Of a DNA stretch of 57,794 nt, positions 17,050 through 26,629 are shown piece by piece; position 1 is the first letter of the stretch; each line of letters starts with the position of its first letter. Origin of the DNA: Erysipelotrichales bacterium (lineage in GTDB: Bacteria; Bacillota_I; Bacilli_A; RFN20; CAG-826); the NCBI GenBank assembly GCA_022508535.1, contig JAFLUZ010000011.1, forward strand, positions 1 to 57,794, read 5' to 3'. The position numbers and the translations under genes were made by a program. Below the pieces are notes generated by a model, which worked only from the letters and a program-made list of their open reading frames with translations, searched no databases and was not told where the DNA came from.

Positions 17050-18045
17050 ATGTTAGATAAATCAATTAGAGAATTAATAAAAAAAGAAAAAAAATCATAC
17101 AAAACAGTTTTAGCTGCTATCAAAAAATACGACAAGATAGTGTTATTTCGCCATGAAACACCAGACTTTGATGCACTAGGCTCACAAATGGGACTATATA
17201 CATGGCTTAAAGATAATTTTCCTCACAAAGAAATTCATGTAACTGGAGAAAATCATGTCACATTTACTCCTCGTTTATATCCAGAAATGGAAATAATAAG
17301 TGATGAGTGGTTTGAAAATAACAAATTTTTAGCCATTGTTATGGATACAGGAAATACCAAAAGAATATCTGATAAAAGATATCAAAAAGGTGACTATATT
17401 ATTAAAATTGATCATCACCCAAATCATGAACCATATGGAAACCTTGTCATTGTACATGATGAACTAGCGTCTTGTGCTGAATTAGTAGTGAATATGCTTT
17501 TATCTTTTAATAAAAGATTAACCAAAGAAGCTGCACATTACTTCTTCTCAGGTATTGCAGGAGATTCAGGAAGATTCTTATACAATTCAACATCGTCTCA
17601 TACTTTCGCAATTTCTAAAATTCTTCTTGATACTGGTATTAATTTGTCTAAAGATGTATATCAAAAGATGTATCAAAAAAGTATTGATGATTTAAATGTA
17701 ACAGCATATGTCTTAAATAATTTTAAAGTTTCAAAAGGTGGCGTTGCTTATTACGTCTTAACTGAAGATATCCAAGAAAAATTAAAAATAACTCCAGAAC
17801 GAGGAAAAGAAAACGTCAATCTATTTTCTAATATTGAAGGAATTAACGCCTGGTGTTCAATAACTGAAGACACTAAAAAAGGCGAATGGCGTCTCTCAAT
17901 CAGATCTAAGGAAGTTCCAATTAATGGTGTTGCTAATATGTTTGGCGGCGGAGGTCATGATCAAGCCGCAGGCGGAAGATTAAAAGATATTTCCGAGCTA
18001 GATTCTTTAATTAGTGAACTTGATAAACTTTTCATCAAAGATTAA
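17050..18045 (+). CDS. nrnA: DHH/DHHA1 phosphoesterase, NrnA type
   Basis: The start is set at ATG 17050, 7 nt after AGGAG (17038-17042); an in-frame ATG at 16981 lies before the promoter. The 331-residue protein has the DHH-family metal motifs HETPDFDALGSQ, VMDTGN, KIDHHPNHE and GIAGDSGRF, and ends with the DHHA1 substrate motif GGGHDQAAGGRL. NrnA enzymes degrade nanoRNAs from the 5' end, and many remove the 3'-phosphate of pAp or cleave pApA-type dinucleotides. It acts in the cytoplasm. It forms a unit with the TerB-like gene 18 nt downstream. Motifs are complete, so an active enzyme is expected; which substrate dominates cannot be told. Confidence 0.93.
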   Translation: MLDKSIRELIKKEKKSYKTVLAAIKKYDKIVLFRHETPDFDALGSQMGLYTWLKDNFPHKEIHVTGENHVTFTPRLYPEMEIISDEWFENNKFLAIVMDTGNTKRISDKRYQKGDYIIKIDHHPNHEPYGNLVIVHDELASCAELVVNMLLSFNKRLTKEAAHYFFSGIAGDSGRFLYNSTSSHTFAISKILLDTGINLSKDVYQKMYQKSIDDLNVTAYVLNNFKVSKGGVAYYVLTEDIQEKLKITPERGKENVNLFSNIEGINAWCSITEDTKKGEWRLSIRSKEVPINGVANMFGGGGHDQAAGGRLKDISELDSLISELDKLFIKD

Positions 18046-18063
18046 AAGCAAGGGAATATACAT

Positions 18064-18531
18064 ATGGATGCATATGGAATGTCATATGAAGAATTATTTG
18101 AATATGTCAAACAATTCGAAACGGGACAGCGCTTAGATGTTTTAGAATATAACTATGAACTAATCATTTCTGAATTAGAAGATTTATATAAAGATAAACA
18201 AATAATAAATGAGTTATTAGTTAAAGGATTAAGTACGTTTATGATGGCAAACGGTCAAATAGAAAATGATGATTTTTACTTATTAAATGAATTCATGAAA
18301 GCACATTTTACTAATGACCATCTAATCAGTATAATTGAAAAAACCGATTACAATGATACTGTCTCTATGTTTTCTGAATTGATTGCGAATCTCGGATTTA
18401 AATTTTTGGACCGCTTTGTCTTAATGGGAATGGTTTTATGTAGCACTGATGGTAATATTGCTGAAAAAGAATTCCAATTGGCAGATAAATATGTTTCAGT
18501 TTTACAAAATGATCCCAATAATTTTCACTAA
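18064..18531 (+). CDS. TerB-like helical protein of unknown function
   Basis: A 155-residue acidic, all-helical protein. Two similar segments, FMMANGQIENDDFYLLNEFM and LCSTDGNIAEKEFQLADKY, each have a Gly-x-Ile followed by an acidic residue. This pattern is seen in TerB/DjlA-type domains that bind metal. No full family match is claimed. It starts at ATG 18064 with AGGG 9 nt upstream and follows nrnA by 18 nt, so the two are co-transcribed. A bidirectional terminator follows. The function is unknown. Confidence 0.7.
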   Translation: MDAYGMSYEELFEYVKQFETGQRLDVLEYNYELIISELEDLYKDKQIINELLVKGLSTFMMANGQIENDDFYLLNEFMKAHFTNDHLISIIEKTDYNDTVSMFSELIANLGFKFLDRFVLMGMVLCSTDGNIAEKEFQLADKYVSVLQNDPNNFH

Positions 18532-18548
18532 ATTATTAGTAAAGTATA

Positions 18549-18577
18549 AAAAAAGTGCGTTTTTCGCACTATTTTTT
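18549..18577. terminator. Bidirectional terminator between the TerB-like and licD genes
   Basis: AGTGCG/CGCACT stem (18554-18570) with a T5 loop, flanked by A-run and T-run on the two sides, so it works for both convergent genes. It overlaps the licD stop codon. Confidence 0.85.
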
Positions 18578-19414
18578 ATAATCTCTATATGATTTATGCA
18601 TATCGTAACCAGAATTGTAGTGATGCCCTACTTGCTCACTAAGCGGTGGTAGTTTCATATAATCACCATATGAAAGTGTTAAGAATTCATCATAATTTTT
18701 TGGCACTTTACAAATTAAATCTTCAAATTGCCAATCCACATATTCATCTAATAAATATGTAGGATAAATGTTTTTCTTATTTCGGTAATCACCACATTGC
18801 ATATTAGCTACATATGTCGACTCACTTATTTTGATTTTTTTCATGCTTTTTTCGTATAATCTCTTACTCCAATTATTGATATTAAATAAAAGAAATGGAC
18901 ATAGCAAAATATCAATCAATATATCAGTTAAGAAAAATTTCAAACGCGGTTTTCTCATTAAATTCACTGGCCAAGATATGAAAAAGGGTATGGCTTTTAT
19001 CATTACACGACGATCCATTTTTTTCTTCTTCTCATTTGCGTTTTTTGATATTCCGTCAATGGGAAATATATCAATATAAACGCCATGATTCATTGGAACA
19101 TGTTTATATATTTTTTCAATGAAAGTCGTATTTGAATTTCTCAATTTCGAAAACACATATGGGTAATGCTTATCACTTCTATAAGATTGAAAAAATGTGT
19201 CGCCTATAAAATGTTTCTCCGCAAGTTCACAAAACATATCGTAGTCAGGTCTAGGCATACCTACATCAATATCATCGTCCCAAGGTATAAAACCTGAATG
19301 TCTTATTGCACCTAAAAGTGTCCCACCAATAAGAAAATAGGTGAGATTATGCAATTTACAAAACTCAGTAAATTCTTTTAATAAATCTAATTCCTTTTGT
19401 TGCAATTCATTCAT
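18569..19414 (-). CDS. licD: LicD-family phosphotransferase
   Basis: A 281-residue cytoplasmic protein with the LicD nucleotidyltransferase core. The motif GGTLLGAIRHSGFIPWDDDI is near residues 30-49, followed by DVGMPRPDYD, giving the Asp residues that bind metal. A hydrophobic stretch around residues 145-185 may touch the membrane. LicD proteins move phosphocholine or related phospho-alcohols from a CDP carrier to cell-surface glycans. No choline genes lie nearby, so the donor is open. It has its own promoter divergent from dnaE. Its start is ATG 19414. Confidence 0.9.
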   Translation of the reverse strand: MNELQQKELDLLKEFTEFCKLHNLTYFLIGGTLLGAIRHSGFIPWDDDIDVGMPRPDYDMFCELAEKHFIGDTFFQSYRSDKHYPYVFSKLRNSNTTFIEKIYKHVPMNHGVYIDIFPIDGISKNANEKKKKMDRRVMIKAIPFFISWPVNLMRKPRLKFFLTDILIDILLCPFLLFNINNWSKRLYEKSMKKIKISESTYVANMQCGDYRNKKNIYPTYLLDEYVDWQFEDLICKVPKNYDEFLTLSYGDYMKLPPLSEQVGHHYNSGYDMHKSYRDYKK

Positions 19415-19453
19415 ACTTTAATCCTACTTATGCTTCGTTATTCCTCAAAATTA

Positions 19454-19482
19454 ATTATAGATAAATTGGCCGAGCAAAACAA
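19454..19482 (-). promoter_or_regulatory. licD promoter
   Basis: Minus strand TTGTTT (19477-19482), 17-nt spacer, TATAAT (19454-19459). Start near 19447, about 33 nt before the ATG. Confidence 0.7.
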
Positions 19483-19507
19483 TTTAAATATTAAAATATT
19501 TATTTAA

Positions 19508-19536
19508 TTGATAAACATATCTAAAAAAGATAAAAT
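19508..19536 (+). promoter_or_regulatory. Promoter of the dnaE-polA-mutM/coaE operon
   Basis: TTGATA (19508-19513), 17-nt spacer, TAAAAT (19531-19536). Start near 19543, followed by GAAGGTG and the dnaE ATG at 19559. Confidence 0.7.
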
Positions 19537-19558
19537 TAATAAGTGAAGGTGAATGTAA

Positions 19559-22552
19559 ATGTACTTTATTCCAATGCATGTTTATAGCGAATATAGTTTC
19601 TTAAACTCTGGTCTAACAATGGAAAAGTACTTTTCATTTGCGAAAAAGAATAAATTAAAGTATTTAGGTATCTCAGATTTAAATGTAATGTTTGGATTTC
19701 CTATTTTTGATAGCTACGCTAAAAATAGTGACATTAAGCCACTTTTTGGAATGGACATTGCTTTGGGACGTTTTCTTATTTCCCTCTACATTAAAAATGA
19801 ATCAGGATATCTTAATTTGATTAAAATATCTAATTTCTTAAAAACCAATGAACTATCCTATGATTTTTTAAAAAAGCATCAAGATGGTTTAATAATAATC
19901 ATATCTATTAATGTTGATAACTTTGACAATTCATTACCTTCTATTAAAAAACTTTATGAAGATTTTAATGATGTTTACGTAGGTTTAGAAATATATAGTG
20001 AAACCGAAAGAGAAAAGATGACTTCATTTGCTTTAGAATTAGAAAAAAAATATAAGTTAATTGCATTCCCGCACATTAAATATCTAAATCCAGAGGACGC
20101 AATTGTTCTTGATATTGTCGACGCAATTAAAAATAATTCCACTCTTGATTATCAAAGAAAAAGTGGCGAAATGTATTTAAGAAAGATTGAAGAAATCGAA
20201 AAAATATTTGACGGTTTACCGATAATAGATTCAACTATTTTGTTTAACGAAATAGATTTTGAGTTTCATAAACCTCGTGGTGATTTGTTGAAATTTGTCG
20301 ATGATTCTTCTTCTAAAAAGACTTTATATTCGCATTGTATAGAAGGATTAAAAAAGAAAAATTTAGATAATAATGATATTTATCTAGCACGTTTAAATTA
20401 TGAACTTGATGTTATTAATAAAATGGGTTATAACAATTACTTCTTGATTGTCGAAGATTATGTTAAGTATGCCAAAAGTCATGACATATTAGTAGGTCCA
20501 GGTCGTGGATCTGCAGCAGGATCGTTAGTATCATTTGCTTTAAACATTACTACTCCTGATCCTATTGCGCATGATTTATATTTTGAACGATTTTTAAACC
20601 CAAATCGAAAAACAATGCCTGATATTGATATCGACTTTGAAGATATAAAAAGAGAAGAAATCGTTAATTATCTTAAAGAAAAATATGGAAAAGAGAAGGT
20701 CGCGAATATTGTAACTTTCCAAACCATTGGAGCAAAACAGGCACTTCGTGATATTGGAAGAGTTTTTAAAATCGATAACTTTGAAATAAATTATTTAAGC
20801 AAGGCACTTGGTAATCTAACTACTTCCTTTAAAGCAAGTTATAAATCTAATGCAGTATTTAAAAACTTAATTGATAAAGAACCACATTATCTAAATATTG
20901 TTCGTCTAGCAAGTAAAATTGAAGGATTAATTCGTCAATCTAGTCTTCATGCTGCTGGCGTTATTTTGAACAATGAAAATATCGAAAATGTTTTACCAGT
21001 TTTAAAAGATGATTATGGGAATTTAACAACCCAATATGAAATGACCTATCTTGAAGAGCAAGGCTTTTTAAAAATGGATCTACTAGCATTAAGAAATTTG
21101 ACCATTATCAAAGAAATATGTCTTAAGCCTACAATAAATTTAGATCCATATCTTTTACCAATTGATGATGAACTGGCGATTAAAATAATTCACGATAATA
21201 ATACAATGGGTATTTTCCAATTGGAGTCTGCGGGAATGAAAAAATCTATTGATATCTTAAAGCCATCAAGTTTTAACGATATTGCTGCACTTATTGCCTT
21301 ATTTAGACCTGGGCCAATTTCTAATATTCCAACTTATGCTTTAAGAAAAGATGGAAAAGAAAAAGTAACATATCTTAATAAAACATTGGAAGAAATATTA
21401 TCTTCTACTTATGGAATCATAATTTATCAAGAACAAATTATTAAAATCGCTACTGACATGGCTGGTTTATCTTTAGCAGAGGCTGATAATTTCCGACGCT
21501 CAATTTCTAAAAAAGATTTAAACAAAATGGATGCCTTGAAAGATGATTTTATAAACGGAGCAATTAAAAACGGATATATGAAACAAGATGCTGAAAATGT
21601 TTTTGAAACTATTGTGAAATTCGCATCTTATGGATTTAATAAAGCGCATTCAATATCTTATGCCTATATTTGCTCACAAATGGCATATCTAAAAGCTCAC
21701 TTTCCTTTAGAGTTTTACTCAGTTATCTTAGAACACGAATCGGGATTTACTAGTGATAAGATGAGTGAATATTTACGTGAAATTAGATCTCAAGGAATTG
21801 AATTACTTCTACCAAATATTAATTTGTCCACTGATACATTCAAAGCGCATGAAGGAAAATTGCTTTTCCCAATAAATGCAATTCGCGGAATACAAACCAA
21901 AATTGCCGAAACAATAATTAATGAGAGAGAAAAAAATGGAAAATATATTGATTTCTTTGATTTTGTAACTCGACTATATAAGCAAGGAATTAGTGAGGCA
22001 ATATTAATTAATTTAATTAACGCTGGTGCTTTTGATGACTTTGCAAATCGCGCAACATTAAGAGCTTCAATTCCAAATGCTTTAAACCAAGCTTCATTTA
22101 ATTCTACACTTGATGTTAGCTTGTTATCAGATAGTGATTTTGGTCTACATTTCGATTTAATAGGAGAAAGTGATGATCAACTATTTAACATAAATCAAGA
22201 ATACGAAGCCTTAGGTATTATGATTTCTTCTTCTCCTCTTCGTTATAAAAAAGATGCACTCATAAAAAACAATGTAATACCAGTTCGTGAAGCTAAAAAC
22301 TATACAAAATCTTGTAAAATTGGTGTTTTACTTCTTAAAACAAAAGTTATTAAAACAAAAAAAGGAACACAAATGGCGTATCTTTCTTGCATGGATGAGA
22401 ATAGTGACATTGAAGTTATTGTTTTCCCAAGAGAATATGAAAAATATTGGTCACTTTTAATTAGTAATAGTGTCTTAATTATTAAAGGCTACTTTGATCA
22501 AAAAGATAACGAATCATTTATCGCTGAAGAAATAAAGAAATTGGAGGATTAA
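19559..22552 (+). CDS. dnaE: DNA polymerase III alpha subunit, DnaE type
   Basis: A 997-residue family C DNA polymerase. A PHP domain fills residues 1-230, but its opening reads MHVYSEYSF instead of the usual HVHSEYS, so one metal-binding His is lost. The catalytic region has GPGRGSAAGSLV at 313-324 and PDIDIDFED at 354-362, with the metal-binding aspartates. Finger motifs such as GFNKAHSISYAYICSQMAYLKAHFP follow. An OB-fold ends the protein (about 915-997). It is shorter than E. coli DnaE (about 1160) and fits the Bacillota DnaE class. It leads the operon and ends 2 nt before polA. In Bacillota DnaE usually works with PolC, which is not in this window. Confidence 0.96.
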   Translation: MYFIPMHVYSEYSFLNSGLTMEKYFSFAKKNKLKYLGISDLNVMFGFPIFDSYAKNSDIKPLFGMDIALGRFLISLYIKNESGYLNLIKISNFLKTNELSYDFLKKHQDGLIIIISINVDNFDNSLPSIKKLYEDFNDVYVGLEIYSETEREKMTSFALELEKKYKLIAFPHIKYLNPEDAIVLDIVDAIKNNSTLDYQRKSGEMYLRKIEEIEKIFDGLPIIDSTILFNEIDFEFHKPRGDLLKFVDDSSSKKTLYSHCIEGLKKKNLDNNDIYLARLNYELDVINKMGYNNYFLIVEDYVKYAKSHDILVGPGRGSAAGSLVSFALNITTPDPIAHDLYFERFLNPNRKTMPDIDIDFEDIKREEIVNYLKEKYGKEKVANIVTFQTIGAKQALRDIGRVFKIDNFEINYLSKALGNLTTSFKASYKSNAVFKNLIDKEPHYLNIVRLASKIEGLIRQSSLHAAGVILNNENIENVLPVLKDDYGNLTTQYEMTYLEEQGFLKMDLLALRNLTIIKEICLKPTINLDPYLLPIDDELAIKIIHDNNTMGIFQLESAGMKKSIDILKPSSFNDIAALIALFRPGPISNIPTYALRKDGKEKVTYLNKTLEEILSSTYGIIIYQEQIIKIATDMAGLSLAEADNFRRSISKKDLNKMDALKDDFINGAIKNGYMKQDAENVFETIVKFASYGFNKAHSISYAYICSQMAYLKAHFPLEFYSVILEHESGFTSDKMSEYLREIRSQGIELLLPNINLSTDTFKAHEGKLLFPINAIRGIQTKIAETIINEREKNGKYIDFFDFVTRLYKQGISEAILINLINAGAFDDFANRATLRASIPNALNQASFNSTLDVSLLSDSDFGLHFDLIGESDDQLFNINQEYEALGIMISSSPLRYKKDALIKNNVIPVREAKNYTKSCKIGVLLLKTKVIKTKKGTQMAYLSCMDENSDIEVIVFPREYEKYWSLLISNSVLIIKGYFDQKDNESFIAEEIKKLED

Positions 22553-22554
22553 AC

Positions 22555-25155
22555 ATGAAAAAAATTATTATTATTGATGGAAACTCCTTATTATTCCGTG
22601 CATATTTTGCCACATTCAATCCAAATGCTCCTTTAATGCGGGCTAAAGATGGAACGCCAACTAATGCAATTTTTGCATTTTCTAATATGTTATCGCGAAT
22701 TGTAAATGGATTTAAAGGTGAAGAAAGATTACTTGTTGTTTTTGATACAGGTAAGAAAACTTTTCGTCATCAAGAACTAGATACATATAAAGCCAATCGT
22801 AAACCAGTCGATAAAGAGTTAATTGAGCAGATGCCAATCGCTCGTGAGCTTCTTTCTGTTCTTGGTATATATACGTATGAACTTGAAGGATTTGAAGGTG
22901 ATGATATTGCAGGAACTGCTGCAAAACTCGCACAAAAAGAAGGCTATGAAGTTTCAATTTATACTTCTGACAAAGACTTCTTGCAATTAATTGATAAGCA
23001 CATTAAAGTCAATCTAATTAAAAAGGGCTTGAGCGATATTAAGATTATGGATGAAGAAACGTTAATGAGTGAGATGGGACTTCGACCAAGTCAAATTCCA
23101 GATTATAAAGGTTTGATGGGAGATTCTTCTGATAACTTAAAAGGAATTCCTGGTATTGGACAAAAAACTGCAGTTAAATTACTAAATGAATTAGATACTC
23201 TTGAAAACATTATTGAAGAAGCTAAAAATCGTACTGGTAAAATTTATACTTCCATTATTGAAAATCAAGAATCTGGTAAATTATGTAAACATCTTGCAGA
23301 AATCAAAACTGATTTAACTCTACCATTTAGTTTAGAAGACACAATATATAATGGTTTTGACTTTAATAAACTTTCAGAATTTTGTAAGAGATATGATTTA
23401 AAAACTCTCATGAATAAAATGAATCAAAAATTTATTAAATCAACTAGCAAAATTGTCGATATTCAATTTATAGAAGTTAACCGTATTCCTAATTTTGATG
23501 ACAAAATTATTGGTATTGCTCTAAATTACGATGAGACGGATTACTACAATAGTCACGTTGATGGTATTGCAATTTCAACTTCTAATAATATTTACTACAT
23601 TACAAGTGAAAATGCTAAAAATGATGAAAAATTAAAAGAAATAATAGAAAGTAATGAAATTAAAAAATGTTGCTACGACTTTAAAGCAATTAAAGTAGCA
23701 TTATCAAAAATTGGATTTAATTTAACAGGAATTGCTTTTGATGTCTTAATTGCATCATATATTATTGATTCATCGCTCAATAGTAATATTGATGCGGTCT
23801 TTAATTTCTTTTCAACATCACTAACAAGACTTGAAGAAGAAAATCTTAATTTGTTTAGTGATAATTCAAAGGCAATTAAAAGAACTTGCGAAATATCTTT
23901 TAATTCCTTGCGCTTAAAAAATGAGGCTGAAAGGCAAATTAAAGATTTAGATTTATTTGAATTATATCAAAACATTGAGCTTCCTTTGACCGATGTTTTG
24001 GCCAAAATGGAAATAGAAGGGTTCCCACTAGATGCCAAACAATTACAAGAAATTGGACAAGCATTTAAAGATAAGCAAATTGAATTAGAAAATAAGATTT
24101 ATGATATTGCTGGTGAAAAATTTAATATTGCCTCACCAAAACAAATTTCAGAATTATTAGTTAAACTTGGAGTATTTGAAGGAGATAAAAAATTCTCAAC
24201 ATCTGTTGATGTATTGAAAAAAGTTGCTGATAAACATGAAGTTATACCACTTATTTTAGAATATCGAAAATATGCAAAACTTACATCTACTTACATTGAT
24301 GGTTTAATTGTCCATATTCATAGTGATGGAAAACTTCACCCAAAGTTTAATCAAGCGGAAACTACAACTGGAAGATTATCTTCTTCTAACCCTAATTTAC
24401 AAAACATTTCTGTCCGTGATGAAGAAGGAAAATTAATTCGTAAAGCATTCTTCTATAATGACGATAATTATATTTTGTCTTTCGACTATTCGCAAGTTGA
24501 ATTGCGTGTTTTAGCTGCTTTAAGTAACTGCACTAAATTAATTGATGCTTTTAATAATGATGAAGACATCCATGAAGCTACTGCAAAACATGTTTTTAAG
24601 AAAAATGAAATAACAAGTGCTGATCGAAGAAAAGCAAAAGCTGTTAATTTTGGTATTGTGTATGGTATATCTGATTGGGGTTTATCAGAACAACTAGATA
24701 TCTCTGCTTTTGAGGCAAGAGAAATTATCAAGAGTTTCTATGAAACTTACCCTGAGATTAAATATTTTATGAGTAATATCATCACTAACGCTGAAAAAGA
24801 TGGCTGCGTCAAAACTATATTTGGAAGAATTAGGTATTTAAGAGAAATACATGATCCGAGCTACCAAGTACGTGAATTTGCAAAACGTGCGGCAACAAAT
24901 GCACCAATTCAAGGAACCGCAGCAGATTTAATTAAAATGGCTATGGTAAACATTGATAAAATGCTAACTGATAATCATTTCAAAACGAAACTTGTCTTAC
25001 AAATTCACGATGAATTAATTTTTAAAGTCCCTCGTGATGAACTAGAAATTGTCAGTGAAAGAATTAAATATTTAATGGAACAAGTCTACCCTAAGCTACC
25101 AGTCAAATTAAAAGTTGATGGAAGCTACGCTAAGACTTGGTATGATGCAAAGTAG
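22555..25155 (+). CDS. polA: DNA polymerase I
   Basis: An 866-residue family A polymerase. Residues 1-290 are the 5'-3' exonuclease (IIDGNSLLFRAYF, GFEGDDIAGTAA, SDKDFLQL, GDSSDNLKGIPGIGQKTA). The middle region (300-450) corresponds to the 3'-5' exonuclease but the first catalytic Asp looks replaced (NYDETD in place of FDTETD), so proofreading is probably lost, as in Bacillus Pol I. The polymerase has motif A FDYSQVELR (Asp644), motif B RRKAKAVNFGIVYG (691-704) and motif C IHDEL (His818-Glu820). It replaces RNA primers and fills repair gaps. GGAGG precedes ATG 22555. It is co-transcribed with dnaE and the mutM-coaE gene. Confidence 0.96.
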   Translation: MKKIIIIDGNSLLFRAYFATFNPNAPLMRAKDGTPTNAIFAFSNMLSRIVNGFKGEERLLVVFDTGKKTFRHQELDTYKANRKPVDKELIEQMPIARELLSVLGIYTYELEGFEGDDIAGTAAKLAQKEGYEVSIYTSDKDFLQLIDKHIKVNLIKKGLSDIKIMDEETLMSEMGLRPSQIPDYKGLMGDSSDNLKGIPGIGQKTAVKLLNELDTLENIIEEAKNRTGKIYTSIIENQESGKLCKHLAEIKTDLTLPFSLEDTIYNGFDFNKLSEFCKRYDLKTLMNKMNQKFIKSTSKIVDIQFIEVNRIPNFDDKIIGIALNYDETDYYNSHVDGIAISTSNNIYYITSENAKNDEKLKEIIESNEIKKCCYDFKAIKVALSKIGFNLTGIAFDVLIASYIIDSSLNSNIDAVFNFFSTSLTRLEEENLNLFSDNSKAIKRTCEISFNSLRLKNEAERQIKDLDLFELYQNIELPLTDVLAKMEIEGFPLDAKQLQEIGQAFKDKQIELENKIYDIAGEKFNIASPKQISELLVKLGVFEGDKKFSTSVDVLKKVADKHEVIPLILEYRKYAKLTSTYIDGLIVHIHSDGKLHPKFNQAETTTGRLSSSNPNLQNISVRDEEGKLIRKAFFYNDDNYILSFDYSQVELRVLAALSNCTKLIDAFNNDEDIHEATAKHVFKKNEITSADRRKAKAVNFGIVYGISDWGLSEQLDISAFEAREIIKSFYETYPEIKYFMSNIITNAEKDGCVKTIFGRIRYLREIHDPSYQVREFAKRAATNAPIQGTAADLIKMAMVNIDKMLTDNHFKTKLVLQIHDELIFKVPRDELEIVSERIKYLMEQVYPKLPVKLKVDGSYAKTWYDAK

Positions 25156-25163
25156 GTGAAGTT

Positions 25164-26567
25164 ATGCCAGAATTACCAGAAGTTGAAACAGTTAAAAGAA
25201 TATTAACACCATTACTTGTTAATAAAACAATTAAGCAAGTTGAAATATTATATCCAAAAATGATTTTATCTCCTATTGATGAATTTTCTAAAAACTTAGA
25301 AGGTAAAACATTTCTTGAAATAAAACGCAAAGGAAAATATTTACTTTTCTATTTAAGCGGTGATTTTGTTTTAATATCTCACCTAAGAATGGAAGGAAAA
25401 TATATTGAATTATATGGGGAAGAAACCAAAAGCTCACATGCACGTGTGATTTTCACTCTTAGCGATGGAAAGCGAGTATCTTATGATGATACACGTTGCT
25501 TTGGGATAATGAAGCTAATTAAAGTCGATGATTTACCTCATGAAGAAATGATTAATAAACTTGGTCAAGAACCATTTGACATCAAAGATATTAGTGTTTT
25601 AAAAGAAAAATTAAACACCAATACTCCTATTAAGATTTCTATTATGGATCAAACTATAATTTCGGGTCTAGGAAATATTTATGCGGATGAAGTTTTATTT
25701 AGATGCAAACTAAACCCATTGACTCCTTCTAAAGATTTAAATGATAAACAAATACAAAACATTGTTGATAATGCAGTTATTGTTTTAAATAAAGCAATTA
25801 ATCTTGGTGGATCAACTGTCAAATCGTATCATGCAGCAAGAGGTGTTGACGGCAAATTCCAAAATGAACTCTTAGTGTATGGAAAAAAAGGATCGACTTG
25901 TCCTACATGCAATTATCATTTTAAAAAGATTACTGTCGGTGGACGAGGCACTACTTATTGTCCAAAATGCCAAAAGCTATCATATAATAAAAAAGTTGTG
26001 GGAATTGTCGGAAAAATTGCATCTGGTAAAACTACAGCCTTAAATTATTTTAAAGAATTGGGATATGAAACAATCTCTAGTGATGAAATTGTAAATAACT
26101 TATATCAAGACAAAGAAATTATTCAAAAGCTTAAACGTCGCTTTGCTTCTGCAGTGGTTGATGAAAGTGTTAATAAAAAAATTCTTAAGGAAATCATTTT
26201 AAATGATGAAAAGAAAAAACTTTATTTAGAGAGTGTTATTCATCCATTAGTCGAAGAAAAATTATTAAGTTTTATTGAATCAGCAAAAGGTAAACTTGTA
26301 TTTATTGAAGTACCACTTCTTTTTACCGCCAATATGGACTATATGTGTGACTATATAATTGGAATCGATGTTAGTGAACAAAAGCAAGTTGAAAATTTGA
26401 AAAAACGTAATACTGAAGATGTCGAAAGCTATCTTAAATTAAATCGTAATAATTCATTTGACGAAAACATTAATAAAATGAGTCATGTAACTAAACCTAA
26501 TATAAGTATTGAAGAGTTAAAAAACGAATTGAATGAATTCCTTAATAAAATATTAATGGAATGTTAA
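25164..26567 (+). CDS. mutM: Fused formamidopyrimidine-DNA glycosylase (MutM) and dephospho-CoA kinase (CoaE)
   Basis: One continuous 467-residue frame holds two enzymes. Residues 1-273 are Fpg/MutM: the catalytic Pro2-Glu3 of MPELPEVE, a Lys in the KRKGKYL region, and the zinc finger Cys246, Cys249, Cys266, Cys269. Residues 277-467 are CoaE: P-loop GKIASGKT at 283-290, SSDEIVNNLY, IEVPLLFT and a C-terminal RNNSF region. The junction NKKVVGIVGK has no start codon or ribosome site, so it is a real fusion and not two genes. MutM removes 8-oxoguanine from DNA; CoaE makes the last step of coenzyme A. In Bacillus the genes are near each other (polA-mutM-ytaF-coaE), which explains the origin. Confidence 0.94.
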   Translation: MPELPEVETVKRILTPLLVNKTIKQVEILYPKMILSPIDEFSKNLEGKTFLEIKRKGKYLLFYLSGDFVLISHLRMEGKYIELYGEETKSSHARVIFTLSDGKRVSYDDTRCFGIMKLIKVDDLPHEEMINKLGQEPFDIKDISVLKEKLNTNTPIKISIMDQTIISGLGNIYADEVLFRCKLNPLTPSKDLNDKQIQNIVDNAVIVLNKAINLGGSTVKSYHAARGVDGKFQNELLVYGKKGSTCPTCNYHFKKITVGGRGTTYCPKCQKLSYNKKVVGIVGKIASGKTTALNYFKELGYETISSDEIVNNLYQDKEIIQKLKRRFASAVVDESVNKKILKEIILNDEKKKLYLESVIHPLVEEKLLSFIESAKGKLVFIEVPLLFTANMDYMCDYIIGIDVSEQKQVENLKKRNTEDVESYLKLNRNNSFDENINKMSHVTKPNISIEELKNELNEFLNKILMEC

Positions 26568-26586
26568 AAAAAACATTTTTAATGGT

Positions 26587-26625
26587 TCAAAAAAGATGAA
26601 TTTTTTGTAATTCATCTTTTTTTGA
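26587..26625. terminator. Bidirectional terminator after mutM-coaE
   Basis: AAAAGATGAATT/AATTCATCTTTT (26591-26620) with a 6-nt loop, flanked by A and T runs, between two convergent genes. Confidence 0.88.
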
Positions 26626-26629
26626 TTTC

